Positions 1-8,162 of a stretch of DNA of 9,521 nt are shown piece by piece. A program made the position numbers and the translations under genes. The stretch's first letter is position 1. Every line of letters begins with the position of its first letter. Location of the stretch: the NCBI GenBank assembly GCA_016839865.1, contig JAEOTN010000145.1, positions 1 through 9,521 on the forward strand. Reading direction: 5' to 3'. This DNA comes from Promethearchaeota archaeon (GTDB taxonomy: Archaea; Asgardarchaeota; Lokiarchaeia; Sigynarchaeales; MK-D1). A model generated the notes under the pieces. That model saw only the letters and a list, made by a program, of their open reading frames with translations, did no database searches and was not told the DNA's origin.

Positions 1-3000
1 CTGGTTCTGGTTCTGGTTCTGGTTCTGGCTCTGGTTCAGGTTCAGGTTCTGGTTCTGGCTCTGGTTCAGGTTCTGGTTCTGGTTCTGGCTCTGGTTCAGG
101 TTCTGGTTCTGGTTCTAATTCAGGTTCTGGTTCTGGTTCTGGCTCTGGTTCTGGTTCTGGCTCAGGTTCTAATTCAGGTTCTGGTTCTGGTTCAGTATAA
201 GTGGTTTTATCTGTGCTTTTTATTTTCGCAGATGATACATAGCCCATTGAAATCTTAAAATCCAAACCAAGACTTTCCCATTCTTTGCCAAAGATTTCCG
301 CTAATTTCTCCTCTTTAGTTTTAGTGACATTAGTTCGTGTATCGATTGTCTTCTTTTTACTGATTTCTTTAGCAACTGCATCACATTTCTTGACGAACTC
401 AGGAATCCGGGCATTTTGAACAACCTTAGTTAACACAATTGCGCTAACTCCAACTACGATAAGTGAAATCCCTATTAATAAATAGAACGTAGGGATACCT
501 GCAAACAAGGAATGCATTTTCACGGTTACTTGCACAGTGAATGTATATGTCTCATAATTTTCTTGAGATATTTCTATAGTACCTTCAACCACTTGCCGTT
601 GGACGAAGGTATTGACATTTCCCGAAACCGTATATGTGTATATTCCATTACCTGCATGAGTGAATGCTATTCGCTGACCTTCAGCAGTAATATATACTAC
701 TGACGCATTAATTGCATCAGAACTATCGATTTTCTCAGAAAGATCAAGGGATATGGTTGCTGCATCCCCATGAGGGATTGTGAATTTCAATACATTATTA
801 TCCAAAGTTCCACTTGTGAATGAGTAATCGAATTGATTTTTCACAATTTGCATAGTTACAGATGCGACTTTTGCATCATGATTTAATTTATCAAATTTGA
901 TATCAAAATCATAAGTTCCTTCAGGCAGATTTTCTGTGCCATAATCTAATACATACACACCATTTGGATACTCTGTAATCTCATTAGTAATTGTATCTGA
1001 ACTTTCGGTTCCATTCGCATAGAAGATATCAACTGTGCATGTTACAGTAGCACCTATTATTCCAGCACCACTTCCATCTACAGTATATTCGAAATAAATC
1101 GGATAAGACTGCGTTAGGTTTACATTTGGAGTGACATATGAGAAGAGGAAATCTGTAGGATCTGATGAATTAAGACTTGTCGCTAAAGGTCGAATGCTTA
1201 ATCGCACATCAAATTCTTGTTGCAGATAGTTATCTTTGAATGCTGTAAATTTCAAAATATAATCCCCTATGTTCCCAGGATCGGATGTATCGATTGAAAT
1301 TGTGTAGGTACCAGGAGTACCACTTTCTGGGACGAATACAGTATCAAATAACCAAGGTGCATCGTAGGAAATGGTTGCATTAGAAATTGTATTAGAATCC
1401 TCATCCTCATATACAACATCAAATATGGCAATTTCAGTCCATGTGTTTATCACAATCGGTGGAGAAGTTACGGTTGTGTTAATCGGATTAATTACTAAGG
1501 CTTCCACAATCGGTATTGGTCCTGCTCCATATCCTGGTGTCGTTGCTTCAATTAATACATAATAATTGTAATCATCTCCACCAAGAATTATACCATCTGT
1601 CAATGGATTGAATGTTATCTCATAATATCCTGTAGTCCCATTATTAACCAGATCTTCCTGGTATGCAAGAGTATTGCTTTTCACGCTATATAATTTTAAG
1701 ACTGGGAATGCATCAATCGGAAACGTTGATATATCGGTCGCTGTTACCAAAATGGATGCATAATAATCTTCATCGTAATCCATATTCGTATTAAGCGTGT
1801 TTAATGCAGTAATATTGGTTGAGTATTGTACTGAACTAACGTTAAAGCTAATTTGAAATTGATATGAAGCAGTTCCATCATTCGTGAAGTTTACATAAAG
1901 ATCACTATTAGGTTCAAAACTCATGTATGTCTTATAGTATTTTGCTCTAATGGAGTAGTTTACTTCAGGAGACGTATTATTATCATAATAGTAAAATGGA
2001 TTTCCATCATTATCCAGAGCATCTCCTACGTCATTGGTTGTTAGATTTACGAGTATGTTGGTCGTTGATCTATCAAATTCAGTCTCATAAACTTCTATCA
2101 GAAATCCTACTGCAGGATCGTCTTCCGTATCGATGAATTCTAACTGTACTTCTGAAAATGGAATTTCAACAGATTCTACTGCTTGATAATAAAGATCTAC
2201 ATCAATTGAACCTGTATTTACACTTGTATTATGGCCTATAACAATTACTCGCACTTTCCCACTTCTTAAACCATCAGGACGCAAGTTCCCATCACTATCT
2301 GACCACAATGCAATTCCTCCAGACCAACTTGTAGTGGAAGTTCCGGAAATATCTTCATAATATACAGTATCTCCTCCAAGTTCGAATATTAATTGTACTT
2401 CTATGGAATCAATATAATCTGTAATCCCTGTCATATCAATTTCAATCCAGTTTAACAAAGGATCTACTTCATAATCGAAGAAATATTGATAGTCATTTCC
2501 TCCAAGATTGAGTACGGAAGTATCATCAAAACTATCTATTATTGAAGTACTATTACCATTTGGGCTGATTGTTGTGTCATTTACATAATTTGATGCCATA
2601 TTATAATTATCGTTTTGATATTGTACCGAAACATCGTATGAAGATCGAGCAATCCATGTAAACTCTTCAAGACCAGTTGCTATACTGATATTATCTCCTA
2701 CTAAACCGCCTTTAGTTTCGTTCCAAACAATTAAATTTCCTGTTATGAAATCTCCTCCGCTAACGTCTGTTACGTCAAAATACACTTTTTGAAGAGGAAC
2801 GATAAATTTTTCTTCCTGATATAAATCCACTACACTGTTAATTATCACAGAGTCTGTATATACGGTTTCTTCACCATAAATTAGAGTGGAATAGTTAACT
2901 TCGACATTGTAGGTAGCATCAATTAATAAAGCAAAATTAGCCTGTCCGTTTTGATCAGTATTTGTTGTTTCTGAAAAACCCGTTCGTGTGATCGTAACCT

Positions 3001-5017
3001 TTGCATCATAAACAGGTCCATAATCCATATCTAAAATTTGTATCGTTAAATCCGGATTTTTTGCTGATGCGTTATGTGTATGATAACCAGGTTCTTGTCG
3101 ATACACATAATTATCCCATGACCCGAACACATTCAACATTGTTTGAAATTGAGGTCTTCCTCCTCCCACCGATTCATAAGATGGGGGACTAACCCATTCT
3201 GCTGTTGTATCTGAATTGTTCCATACAAGTACGCTTGGTTCCAGTATGTTGACACCATCAAATTTTCGAAAACTACCAACAGACATCTCGACTTCTCCGT
3301 CGTTATCTACGTCTCCAAAGCGTGGAAAATAGAGATTTTGATACGGTACGGATGTGTTTCCATATTGCCCCCATTCAAATTCTTGAACGATTCGATCTGG
3401 AGTGTTTTCATCACCCTTAATTTCTATTATCGCAATTGCCGAATTCCCACTCTCATCAGAGTTTCCTATAATGATTTCTGTGTAGCCATCATAGTCCCAA
3501 TCGTACATTGAACCAACACATGGATCGTTGAAATTAGGATCAGTCGGAACATCATAAGTTCCCTCATATTCCATCTCATTTGTTTCGTTCATTTGCCAGA
3601 TGTACAGAAATTTATTGTTATCATGGTCAGTCGAAACTACTTCGATATTCCCATCATTATCTATATCGCCCGCGGAAATTGCTCTGACTTCTTGGGGTAA
3701 TATCCCACCATGACCTGAGTGGACAGCTTGAGTGACATTTTTAAAATCAAAATCTCCCATTCCATTATTCATCCAGTAAAAAAGAGTGTACCCATAAATA
3801 TCTCCTGAACCTGCATCTAAATCTCCGCCGATAATATCTATGAATCCATTATGATCTAAATCAGCGAGTGCCATCGCTTGTATATCTATTTCTCCTGTAC
3901 TGAAGTACTCTTGAACATTCAAAATATGGTTATTTTGTCCATCTTGAGTGATATTAAATACTACAATATAATTCCGATCTCGATAATTAGTAGCAATTAT
4001 CTCAGAACAACCATCGTTGTCCATATCTGCAGCAAAGACGTTTGTTAGTGTCCATCTTTGACCTCGGATTGATGAATCAAGAACTGATTCAAAACTCAAT
4101 GGAAGCCCATTTATAGTTTGTAAAGCATAGAATGAATCGGTTTGAGAGCTATAATCCATTAACCAAAATGAATCAGCTCGATCACAAACTAGAAGCTCAA
4201 CATTACCATCTCCATTGAAATCTCCTGGAACTGGGTCTAAATATTGTTCAAGAGCTACATTTGGTCTTCCATCATAAATTATGTCACTAAGATCTTCATT
4301 CCAGATAGTTAACGCTCCTCGATTTGTTCCAGCAACATCCTCTTCACTTCCATATGCAAGATGATACATTTTATCTCCAATTACATCTGTATTACTATTG
4401 TAATCTTTTTTCCAGATTAAGGAATCAGGAGTAACCAAACTTCCACCGGTGTTTTCAATAGTGTCAAAATACACCATGAACGTCCGATTTGCATCCACAT
4501 TAGATGAACCCGGCATTTCAAACCAGAGATACCCAAATGCATTCGTAACTGCATCATAATTATCATGTTTCTCCAATGGGATGAATAAGGATGGTAAAAC
4601 ATACCAGTTCATTTCCAAGGTTTCACTTGCATTAAATAACTTGGGATAATAATTTGGGGTGGTTCCTTCATATTCTACTACACGAACGGAATCTTCATCA
4701 AGTTCTTCTCCCAAATATCCTGCATCATCTAATGCTTGTGTGAAGTTAACACTGATTTTTACAGAATAATTGGTTCGATTAATAAATGTAGAATTTACTT
4801 CCAGCGGAATTCTATAAGTAAAAGAGGTAAAATTCGACCAATCATAGACTCCCGAGGGATTATATTCAGTAGATGAATTCGGTTCGAGTAAAGTGATATT
4901 AGAATTTGAGGATTCTTTTGAATAAATAGCACTAGGAACCATCACAAACACGCTAAGCATTAATGCAGTTAAAATCATCGTAGTTGTGAGTAGTTTTTTA
5001 TATTTTGATTTCGTCAA
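1..5017 (-). CDS. Giant single-pass surface protein with beta-propeller ectodomain and Glu-Pro tract (partial, C-terminus beyond window)
   Basis: Function unknown; by architecture a cell-surface adhesion or sensing protein. The frame stays open from a TTG at 5017 to base 1 (at least 1672 residues); I checked the frame at eleven points. The TTG lies two codons after an in-frame stop and has AAGGTG 9 bases upstream; an ATG at codon 14 is the alternative start. Seen: Lys-rich start and hydrophobic signal/anchor (about 14-33); an N-terminal domain faintly like DUF2341 (about 50-200); six DxDxDG-type calcium loops beginning at residues 266, 331, 386, 451, 506 and 569, the spacing of FG-GAP/VCBS propeller blades; a carboxypeptidase-regulatory-like sandwich (about 653-710); further Ig-like sandwiches to about 1490; a transmembrane helix (about 1504-1530); a charged Lys-rich segment; and alternating Glu-Pro from 1609. 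Many N-x-S/T sequons suit a glycosylated ectodomain. By the positive-inside rule the Glu-Pro part is cytoplasmic. Domain names are from pattern recognition only. Confidence 0.85.
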   Translation of the reverse strand, partial: MTKSKYKKLLTTTMILTALMLSVFVMVPSAIYSKESSNSNITLLEPNSSTEYNPSGVYDWSNFTSFTYRIPLEVNSTFINRTNYSVKISVNFTQALDDAGYLGEELDEDSVRVVEYEGTTPNYYPKLFNASETLEMNWYVLPSLFIPLEKHDNYDAVTNAFGYLWFEMPGSSNVDANRTFMVYFDTIENTGGSLVTPDSLIWKKDYNSNTDVIGDKMYHLAYGSEEDVAGTNRGALTIWNEDLSDIIYDGRPNVALEQYLDPVPGDFNGDGNVELLVCDRADSFWLMDYSSQTDSFYALQTINGLPLSFESVLDSSIRGQRWTLTNVFAADMDNDGCSEIIATNYRDRNYIVVFNITQDGQNNHILNVQEYFSTGEIDIQAMALADLDHNGFIDIIGGDLDAGSGDIYGYTLFYWMNNGMGDFDFKNVTQAVHSGHGGILPQEVRAISAGDIDNDGNIEVVSTDHDNNKFLYIWQMNETNEMEYEGTYDVPTDPNFNDPCVGSMYDWDYDGYTEIIIGNSDESGNSAIAIIEIKGDENTPDRIVQEFEWGQYGNTSVPYQNLYFPRFGDVDNDGEVEMSVGSFRKFDGVNILEPSVLVWNNSDTTAEWVSPPSYESVGGGRPQFQTMLNVFGSWDNYVYRQEPGYHTHNASAKNPDLTIQILDMDYGPVYDAKVTITRTGFSETTNTDQNGQANFALLIDATYNVEVNYSTLIYGEETVYTDSVIINSVVDLYQEEKFIVPLQKVYFDVTDVSGGDFITGNLIVWNETKGGLVGDNISIATGLEEFTWIARSSYDVSVQYQNDNYNMASNYVNDTTISPNGNSTSIIDSFDDTSVLNLGGNDYQYFFDYEVDPLLNWIEIDMTGITDYIDSIEVQLIFELGGDTVYYEDISGTSTTSWSGGIALWSDSDGNLRPDGLRSGKVRVIVIGHNTSVNTGSIDVDLYYQAVESVEIPFSEVQLEFIDTEDDPAVGFLIEVYETEFDRSTTNILVNLTTNDVGDALDNDGNPFYYYDNNTSPEVNYSIRAKYYKTYMSFEPNSDLYVNFTNDGTASYQFQISFNVSSVQYSTNITALNTLNTNMDYDEDYYASILVTATDISTFPIDAFPVLKLYSVKSNTLAYQEDLVNNGTTGYYEITFNPLTDGIILGGDDYNYYVLIEATTPGYGAGPIPIVEALVINPINTTVTSPPIVINTWTEIAIFDVVYEDEDSNTISNATISYDAPWLFDTVFVPESGTPGTYTISIDTSDPGNIGDYILKFTAFKDNYLQQEFDVRLSIRPLATSLNSSDPTDFLFSYVTPNVNLTQSYPIYFEYTVDGSGAGIIGATVTCTVDIFYANGTESSDTITNEITEYPNGVYVLDYGTENLPEGTYDFDIKFDKLNHDAKVASVTMQIVKNQFDYSFTSGTLDNNVLKFTIPHGDAATISLDLSEKIDSSDAINASVVYITAEGQRIAFTHAGNGIYTYTVSGNVNTFVQRQVVEGTIEISQENYETYTFTVQVTVKMHSLFAGIPTFYLLIGISLIVVGVSAIVLTKVVQNARIPEFVKKCDAVAKEISKKKTIDTRTNVTKTKEEKLAEIFGKEWESLGLDFKISMGYVSSAKIKSTDKTTYTEPEPEPELEPEPEPEPEPEPEPEPELEPEPEPEPEPEPEPEPEPEPEPEPEPEPEPEPEPEPEP
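2..193 (-). repeat. Glu-Pro dipeptide-coding tandem repeat, running off the window edge
   Basis: All 64 codons alternate Glu with Pro, apart from two Leu that replace Pro. At DNA level a 6-base unit carries a longer period: three head-to-tail 30-base units at 27-56, 57-86 and 87-116, with the second and third identical and the first differing at one base. A second, 29-base repeat at 111-139 and 165-193 includes both Leu codons. All units are multiples of the dipeptide codon pair, so length changes stay in frame. The encoded chain should be an extended, acidic, stiff spacer, like the Pro-rich segment of TonB but here predicted to lie inside the cell. Confidence 0.95.
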
Positions 5018-5026
5018 TAACTATTA

Positions 5027-5032
5027 CACCTT
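5027..5032 (-). promoter_or_regulatory. Shine-Dalgarno sequence deciding a TTG start
   Basis: AAGGTG on the minus strand matches the 16S rRNA anti-SD and sits 9 bases before the TTG at 5017. The next start in frame, ATG at 4978, has no comparable site at proper distance. This favours the TTG start, which adds a Lys-rich stretch ahead of the hydrophobic signal segment. Confidence 0.6.
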
Positions 5033-5098
5033 CTTTTTCAAATTCTTCAAAATAAAAACAGTTAAGAAAAAATGACGATCGTAGTGCTAAATGGATTA

Positions 5099-5110
5099 TG
5101 TTAATTATAC
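5099..5110 (-). promoter_or_regulatory. Candidate TATA box for the giant surface-protein gene
   Basis: Read on the minus strand, TGTATAATTAAC lies about 85-90 bases before the TTG start, inside the 161-base gap after the FKBP gene. It resembles an archaeal TATA box, but the gap is AT-rich and another candidate (TTTTTATTTTG, about 5050-5060) exists. A separate promoter fits the gap size and the U-rich stretches at the end of the FKBP gene. Nothing else is visible in the gap. Confidence 0.25.
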
Positions 5111-5126
5111 ACGAATGTAGAACAGA

Positions 5127-5176
5127 ATGAAAGAGATAAAAGAGAAGTAATTGCCGACATAATTAAAAGAAACTAC
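5127..5176 (-). terminator. U-rich termination region after the FKBP gene
   Basis: Just past the FKBP stop codon, the minus strand has two pyrimidine/T-rich stretches (TTTCTTTTAATT, then TTCTCTTTTATCTCTTTC) with no strong hairpin. Archaeal RNA polymerase can terminate on such T-rich runs, so they are plausible terminators ahead of the next gene's promoter. The region is AT-rich overall, so the call is weak. Confidence 0.3.
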
Positions 5177-5178
5177 TT

Positions 5179-6243
5179 TTAGTTAGAAGTTGCTTTTTTG
5201 GTAGTTTTTTTTGATTTTGTTGACTTTTTTGTAGTAGTTTTCTTGGAAGTGGATTTTTTCTTTGGAGATGTTTTCTTTTTGGTAGGTTTTGTAATTTCTT
5301 TTGCAATCTTTTCATCTTTACCTAAATCTACTTTTTCATGTTCGTGGTCGTGATCATGGTCATGATCATGTGCTGCTGGTGCTGGAGGTTTCTTATAAGA
5401 GTGAATAAAATTAACAGTTCCAATATCTAGATTATTTTGAAGGTCGTAACTGATATAAAATTCACTCATTCCGATGTTCTGTTGTAATCCAAAGAAGTCT
5501 GGAGTTCCAATGTTAAGAATATTTTCTGTTTTCTTGTATTCTATGTTAAATTTATCTTGTTCCACACCTGGTACTCGACGTGATATAAATGCAAATATCT
5601 TATCATCAAATTCATCAATACGTTCAAGAGGTTTTAATCGATACTCAACTTTTCTACCAGCAAGCGGATGATTGAAATCTACACGAATACGTCCTTGATC
5701 AACAAACATTACAGTTCCTTGTTTTCCGGTCTTCTTATCCTTAAATTCCATACCTAAACGAGGTTTTTCTCCAGTTATTGCGACAAATTTTTTGAAAGAC
5801 ATTTTTTCGATGTTTTTTGGATCTCTTACTCCAAAGGCATCCTTAGGATCCAAAATGACGGTTTTTTCATCTCCATACTTCATTTCTCCTGAAGCGAGTA
5901 TATCTCCGAGTTTTTCAAAAATACTTCCACTTTTCTCTCCCACTAATATTAATTCTGGGGTATACATATGAGATTTTTCAGGATCATAATTCGGGAGTTT
6001 TTTTGCATCCTCTTCGTTTGATACTTGAAATGTTATGGACGTTTTATCAATTGCAGTAGGGACAGTCTTACCCATTAAGTCGAGTTTCAGAAGATCACCT
6101 TTCTTTACTTTCTGACCAATGTATCCAGATTTCTTCTTAGGGGGCTTCTTAGTAGTCTTCTTGGTGGTTTTCTTAGTAGTCTTCTTTTTTGTAGTCTTTT
6201 TAGTAGTTTTTTTCTTCTCTACTGCTTCTTGTTTACTAGGCAT
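5179..6243 (-). CDS. Long archaeal FKBP-type (SlyD-like) peptidyl-prolyl isomerase with Lys/Thr-rich tails
   Basis: Predicted prolyl cis-trans isomerase and chaperone, probably cytosolic (no signal peptide). The 354 residues contain: a Lys/Thr-rich tail (about 10-38) with a roughly four-residue KKTT period; an FKBP core starting at VKKGD (46-50) and continuing through the GEMKYGDEKTVILDPKDAFG stretch (119-138), the usual region before the inserted flap; an insert-in-flap domain (about 148-190); the family signature VDFNHPLAGR (188-197); an additional C-terminal domain (about 208-285) as in long archaeal FKBPs; a His/Asp/Glu run (292-303); and a second Lys/Thr/Ser tail (about 311-354). His-rich tails are known in bacterial SlyD, where they bind nickel; the same role here is inference. 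The paired basic tails are unusual and could bind nucleic acid or ribosomes. The ATG start has only a weak GGTATGA-like site upstream. The family call is firm; the substrate is unknown. Confidence 0.9.
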   Translation of the reverse strand: MPSKQEAVEKKKTTKKTTKKKTTKKTTKKTTKKPPKKKSGYIGQKVKKGDLLKLDLMGKTVPTAIDKTSITFQVSNEEDAKKLPNYDPEKSHMYTPELILVGEKSGSIFEKLGDILASGEMKYGDEKTVILDPKDAFGVRDPKNIEKMSFKKFVAITGEKPRLGMEFKDKKTGKQGTVMFVDQGRIRVDFNHPLAGRKVEYRLKPLERIDEFDDKIFAFISRRVPGVEQDKFNIEYKKTENILNIGTPDFFGLQQNIGMSEFYISYDLQNNLDIGTVNFIHSYKKPPAPAAHDHDHDHDHEHEKVDLGKDEKIAKEITKPTKKKTSPKKKSTSKKTTTKKSTKSKKTTKKATSN

Positions 6244-6374
6244 AATTCATACCAATTACTTGTGTTGCGTGATCGTTAGGTGCATTAAATAAAGATTTTG
6301 TGCTTTTAAAGGTCTTAAACCATTGTCACAAGATTAAAATGGAGAAAGTGCGAGCTTGAATAAGGAGATATTTA
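6244..6374. promoter_or_regulatory. Divergent promoter region between the FKBP and ATP-grasp genes
   Basis: This 131-base gap separates genes pointing away from each other and must hold both promoters. CTTTATTTAA on the minus strand (6285-6294) is a TATA-like box about 46 bases before the FKBP ATG. For the plus-strand gene, TTAAATAAAG (same site) or TTTTAAAG (6305-6312) could serve. No operator-like inverted repeat was seen. Confidence 0.4.
6362..6369 (+). promoter_or_regulatory. Strong Shine-Dalgarno sequence deciding a TTG start
   Basis: AAGGAGAT ends 5 bases before the TTG at 6375, and its GGAG core is 7 bases away. The in-frame ATG at 6387 would be 17 bases or more away. The TTG is therefore the likely start, giving a protein that begins MIIFMT. 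Confidence 0.75.
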
Positions 6375-7238
6375 TTGATCATCTTTATGACTGCACAACC
6401 CGACCATCCTACAAAGCAACAGATTATTCAAACACTGGCTATTGCGCATATTCCTTATGAAGTAGTTGATCCCTCGATTTCATGGTGGAAACTTAAGAAA
6501 AAATTACACAACTATCCTGATCCACTGTGTTTGATTGCTCCTGATCACCCTCGAATCTTCACTTTATGTAAGCATTTGACCAATACAAACTTCAGTGTTA
6601 TTAACTCTCCCGATATAACACTCCTGTGTAAAAATCGCATTTCAATTAGCTTGAAAATCCAGGAACTACTAATTCAGTACAAAAAGACCAATCTGACTGC
6701 TCCTATCCATATTCCAGATCCCCGCTATTATAAGAATCCAAACATGTTAATAAGCACACTGGACCTTTCTGATTTCCCAATTGTAATTAAATATCCTGTT
6801 AATCATACCGGGATTCATTATGTGAATATGAAGCAAGCCCACGAATTGGACTCGATTCCCCGTTTCTTCAAGAAATGTGGGATATATGTTGAGAAGTATA
6901 TCGAAGCACAAGATAATCTATTGAAATGTTATAATTTCGGTGATTTGGTAATTACACAGCAAGAATCCAACCATCAATCTTTATATCGTGCACTTAATTC
7001 CAACTCAGAAACCTATAAATCTCGAAAACACCGAGGTACAATTGAGACTCCGCCTGAGATTAAAGTCTTCACACACTACATTGCTAAAGAGCTAGGAATA
7101 ATACTATTTGGAATGGATTTTCTCATTACAGAGGATAAAAATTACTGGTTGGTGGATTTCAATGACTTTCCTGGAGCTCGAGGAATTGAAAATGCAGGAG
7201 AAGTCATCGCAAATTGCTTGATTCGAGAAAGAAGCTAA
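6375..7238 (+). CDS. ATP-grasp kinase/ligase resembling inositol 1,3,4-trisphosphate 5/6-kinase (ITPK)
   Basis: Predicted ATP-grasp enzyme of 287 residues, close in size to the compact ITPK family, which phosphorylates inositol polyphosphates; the substrate here is not proven. Seen: a small N-terminal alpha/beta domain (about 1-75); INSPD (77-81), the usual entry to the central ATP-grasp region; FPIVIKYP (134-141) with the likely ATP-binding Lys139; YVEKYIE (171-177) leading into LLKCYNFGD (182-190), which parallels the ITPK motif where a Lys and a 'KVYVxG' strand line the active site; and LGIILFGMDF (240-249) followed by WLVDFNDFPG (258-267), giving Asp248, Asp261 and Asn263 as the expected magnesium ligands. 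The match to the ITPK 'LFGxD ... DINxFPGYxG' ending is good, but RimK-like and other small ATP-grasp ligases share parts of it. No signal or membrane segment. No obvious functional tie to its neighbours. Confidence 0.7.
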   Translation: MIIFMTAQPDHPTKQQIIQTLAIAHIPYEVVDPSISWWKLKKKLHNYPDPLCLIAPDHPRIFTLCKHLTNTNFSVINSPDITLLCKNRISISLKIQELLIQYKKTNLTAPIHIPDPRYYKNPNMLISTLDLSDFPIVIKYPVNHTGIHYVNMKQAHELDSIPRFFKKCGIYVEKYIEAQDNLLKCYNFGDLVITQQESNHQSLYRALNSNSETYKSRKHRGTIETPPEIKVFTHYIAKELGIILFGMDFLITEDKNYWLVDFNDFPGARGIENAGEVIANCLIRERS

Positions 7239-7263
7239 TTATCAAAATCTTCCCAATCATGTA

Positions 7264-7270
7264 TTTTTTT
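7264..7270 (+). terminator. Poly-T terminator candidate after the ATP-grasp gene
   Basis: Seven consecutive T 26 bases after the TAA stop form a typical archaeal hairpin-independent termination signal. A second T5 run follows near 7289. No stable hairpin precedes them. Confidence 0.4.
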
Positions 7271-7319
7271 AAAAACGATCCTAACTCCTTTTTGATGTGA
7301 AGACTTACCATGAACAACA

Positions 7320-7328
7320 TTAAAATAC
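7320..7328 (+). promoter_or_regulatory. Candidate TATA box for a leaderless transcript of the membrane-protein gene
   Basis: TTAAAATAC is centred about 25 bases before the ATG at 7349, the usual distance from TATA box to transcription start in archaea. No Shine-Dalgarno sequence lies before that ATG. The two facts together suggest a transcript beginning at or near the start codon. The local AT richness makes the box itself weak evidence. Confidence 0.3.
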
Positions 7329-7348
7329 ATCAAGATTGATTCTCAACT

Positions 7349-8017
7349 ATGCAAGATGTAAGTCACTTTGTTACGGGTGTTGTTATAACTGCGTTCATAT
7401 GGCGCATAATACCTGATTCTAAGCGAGACAAGCAAAAAATTGTAGAAAATCCATTAACTAGAACTCTAATAGGACCAAAAATTACTGTAAATTCTTCAAT
7501 TCGACTTGTGCTCATATTAATATTATCATTTTTCAGTCATGCACTTGTAGATACTCTTGCAATATTCACCTATCACTCGGGTGGGATAGGAGATAGTGTG
7601 TTTGACACAATTTGGTATATATCGGTATACATTGCTGAAGCTGCTTTTGCGATTTATGCGTTACAGCTAGATTACAGATATATAGCTGGAATGTTTGGAG
7701 CTATGTGGTTTGATTTATGGGATTGGACTATTCTCAGAGCCTATAAATATTTTAAACCAGGAGACTATTGGGACTTCCATCGTATTGAATCTGTTTTGAA
7801 AGATTTTCTTTTTCCCAATTTCACACCACTATATTCAGCGAAATGGGCGATAGTTATCGAGATATTTTATTTTTCTAGCTTAATTTTTCTATGGCTTGGA
7901 TTAAGCAAACGGTGGAAATCTCATGATAAAGCGTGGAAAGCTCCCTGGTGGCTCATAATTACCACTGTTGTTATTTTTGGAGTATGGTTAGTATTATCAC
8001 TCATAATTCCATCGTGA
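7349..8017 (+). CDS. Multi-pass membrane protein with His/Asp motifs, possibly a membrane-bound metal-dependent hydrolase
   Basis: Not firmly recognised. The 222 residues show about five or six hydrophobic segments (near 8-22, 51-73, 85-105, 112-128, 164-185 and 200-219), so it is an integral membrane protein. Polar residues that could bind metal lie at or near membrane edges: His6 in SHFVTG, His64 and Asp68 in SHALVDT, His76, Asp122 and Asp125 in WFDLWDW, and His144. The SHxxxDT pattern and the His close to the start recall the YdjM-type family of membrane-bound putative metal-dependent hydrolases, but the similarity is only suggestive. It is convergent with the vhuD transcript and is probably transcribed alone. 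The ATG start is chosen because it retains His6 and has a TATA-like box at leaderless distance; there is no Shine-Dalgarno sequence. Confidence 0.75.
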   Translation: MQDVSHFVTGVVITAFIWRIIPDSKRDKQKIVENPLTRTLIGPKITVNSSIRLVLILILSFFSHALVDTLAIFTYHSGGIGDSVFDTIWYISVYIAEAAFAIYALQLDYRYIAGMFGAMWFDLWDWTILRAYKYFKPGDYWDFHRIESVLKDFLFPNFTPLYSAKWAIVIEIFYFSSLIFLWLGLSKRWKSHDKAWKAPWWLIITTVVIFGVWLVLSLIIPS

Positions 8018-8048
8018 AGTTATTCTTTATTACACAATTTAGAATAAT

Positions 8049-8077
8049 GAAAAAGAGAGAAAGCCAATAAGATGGCT
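8049..8077 (-). terminator. Hairpin plus U-tract terminator of the hdrA-vhuD transcript
   Basis: On the minus strand AGCCA (8077-8073) pairs perfectly with TGGCT (8066-8062) around a 6-base loop, followed directly by the pyrimidine run TTCTCTCTTTTTC. It lies 13 bases beyond the SECIS-like fold, so the whole regulatory structure would be kept in the mRNA 3' end. The convergent plus-strand gene ends 31 bases further on. Confidence 0.5.
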
Positions 8078-8090
8078 GAGTAGTGCAAAT

Positions 8091-8162
8091 AATCGATAAC
8101 CCCGCGCAAGGGCGTCCACATCCATCCGCATGCTTTAGGATGGAGTATCATTCCTATCGATT
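8091..8162 (-). promoter_or_regulatory. SECIS-like element in the vhuD 3' UTR (eukaryote-type ATGA / AA / GA core)
   Basis: A 72-base fold begins at the base right after the vhuD stop codon. AATCGATA (8162-8155) pairs perfectly with TATCGATT (8098-8091). Inside, ATGA (8151-8148) faces GA (8116-8115), allowing tandem sheared G-A pairs. Above this lie three pairs (U-G, A-U, C-G), a one-base bulge (8120), seven perfect pairs (TCCATCC 8144-8138 with GGATGGA 8127-8121) and a 10-base loop that opens UAAA. The order ATGA, helix, unpaired AA in the loop, helix, GA is the layout of eukaryotic SECIS elements and of those reported for Lokiarchaeota. The 3' arm also holds a GC-rich mini-hairpin (8113-8099). 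Its job would be to recode both UGA codons of vhuD. The pairing was done by hand, without an energy calculation. Confidence 0.85.

Noticed and set aside
1..193. CRISPR array or other non-coding repeat
   Set aside because: There are no spacers; the repeat is a continuous in-frame Glu-Pro coding tract within a long open frame.
512..3192. Short plus-strand frames and the 4417-4602 minus frame within the giant surface gene
   Set aside because: All overlap the long coherent minus-strand frame in other frames and show no protein-like features of their own.
5474..5671. Plus-strand 65-residue frame inside the FKBP gene
   Set aside because: It is antisense to the FKBP core domain and has no independent support.
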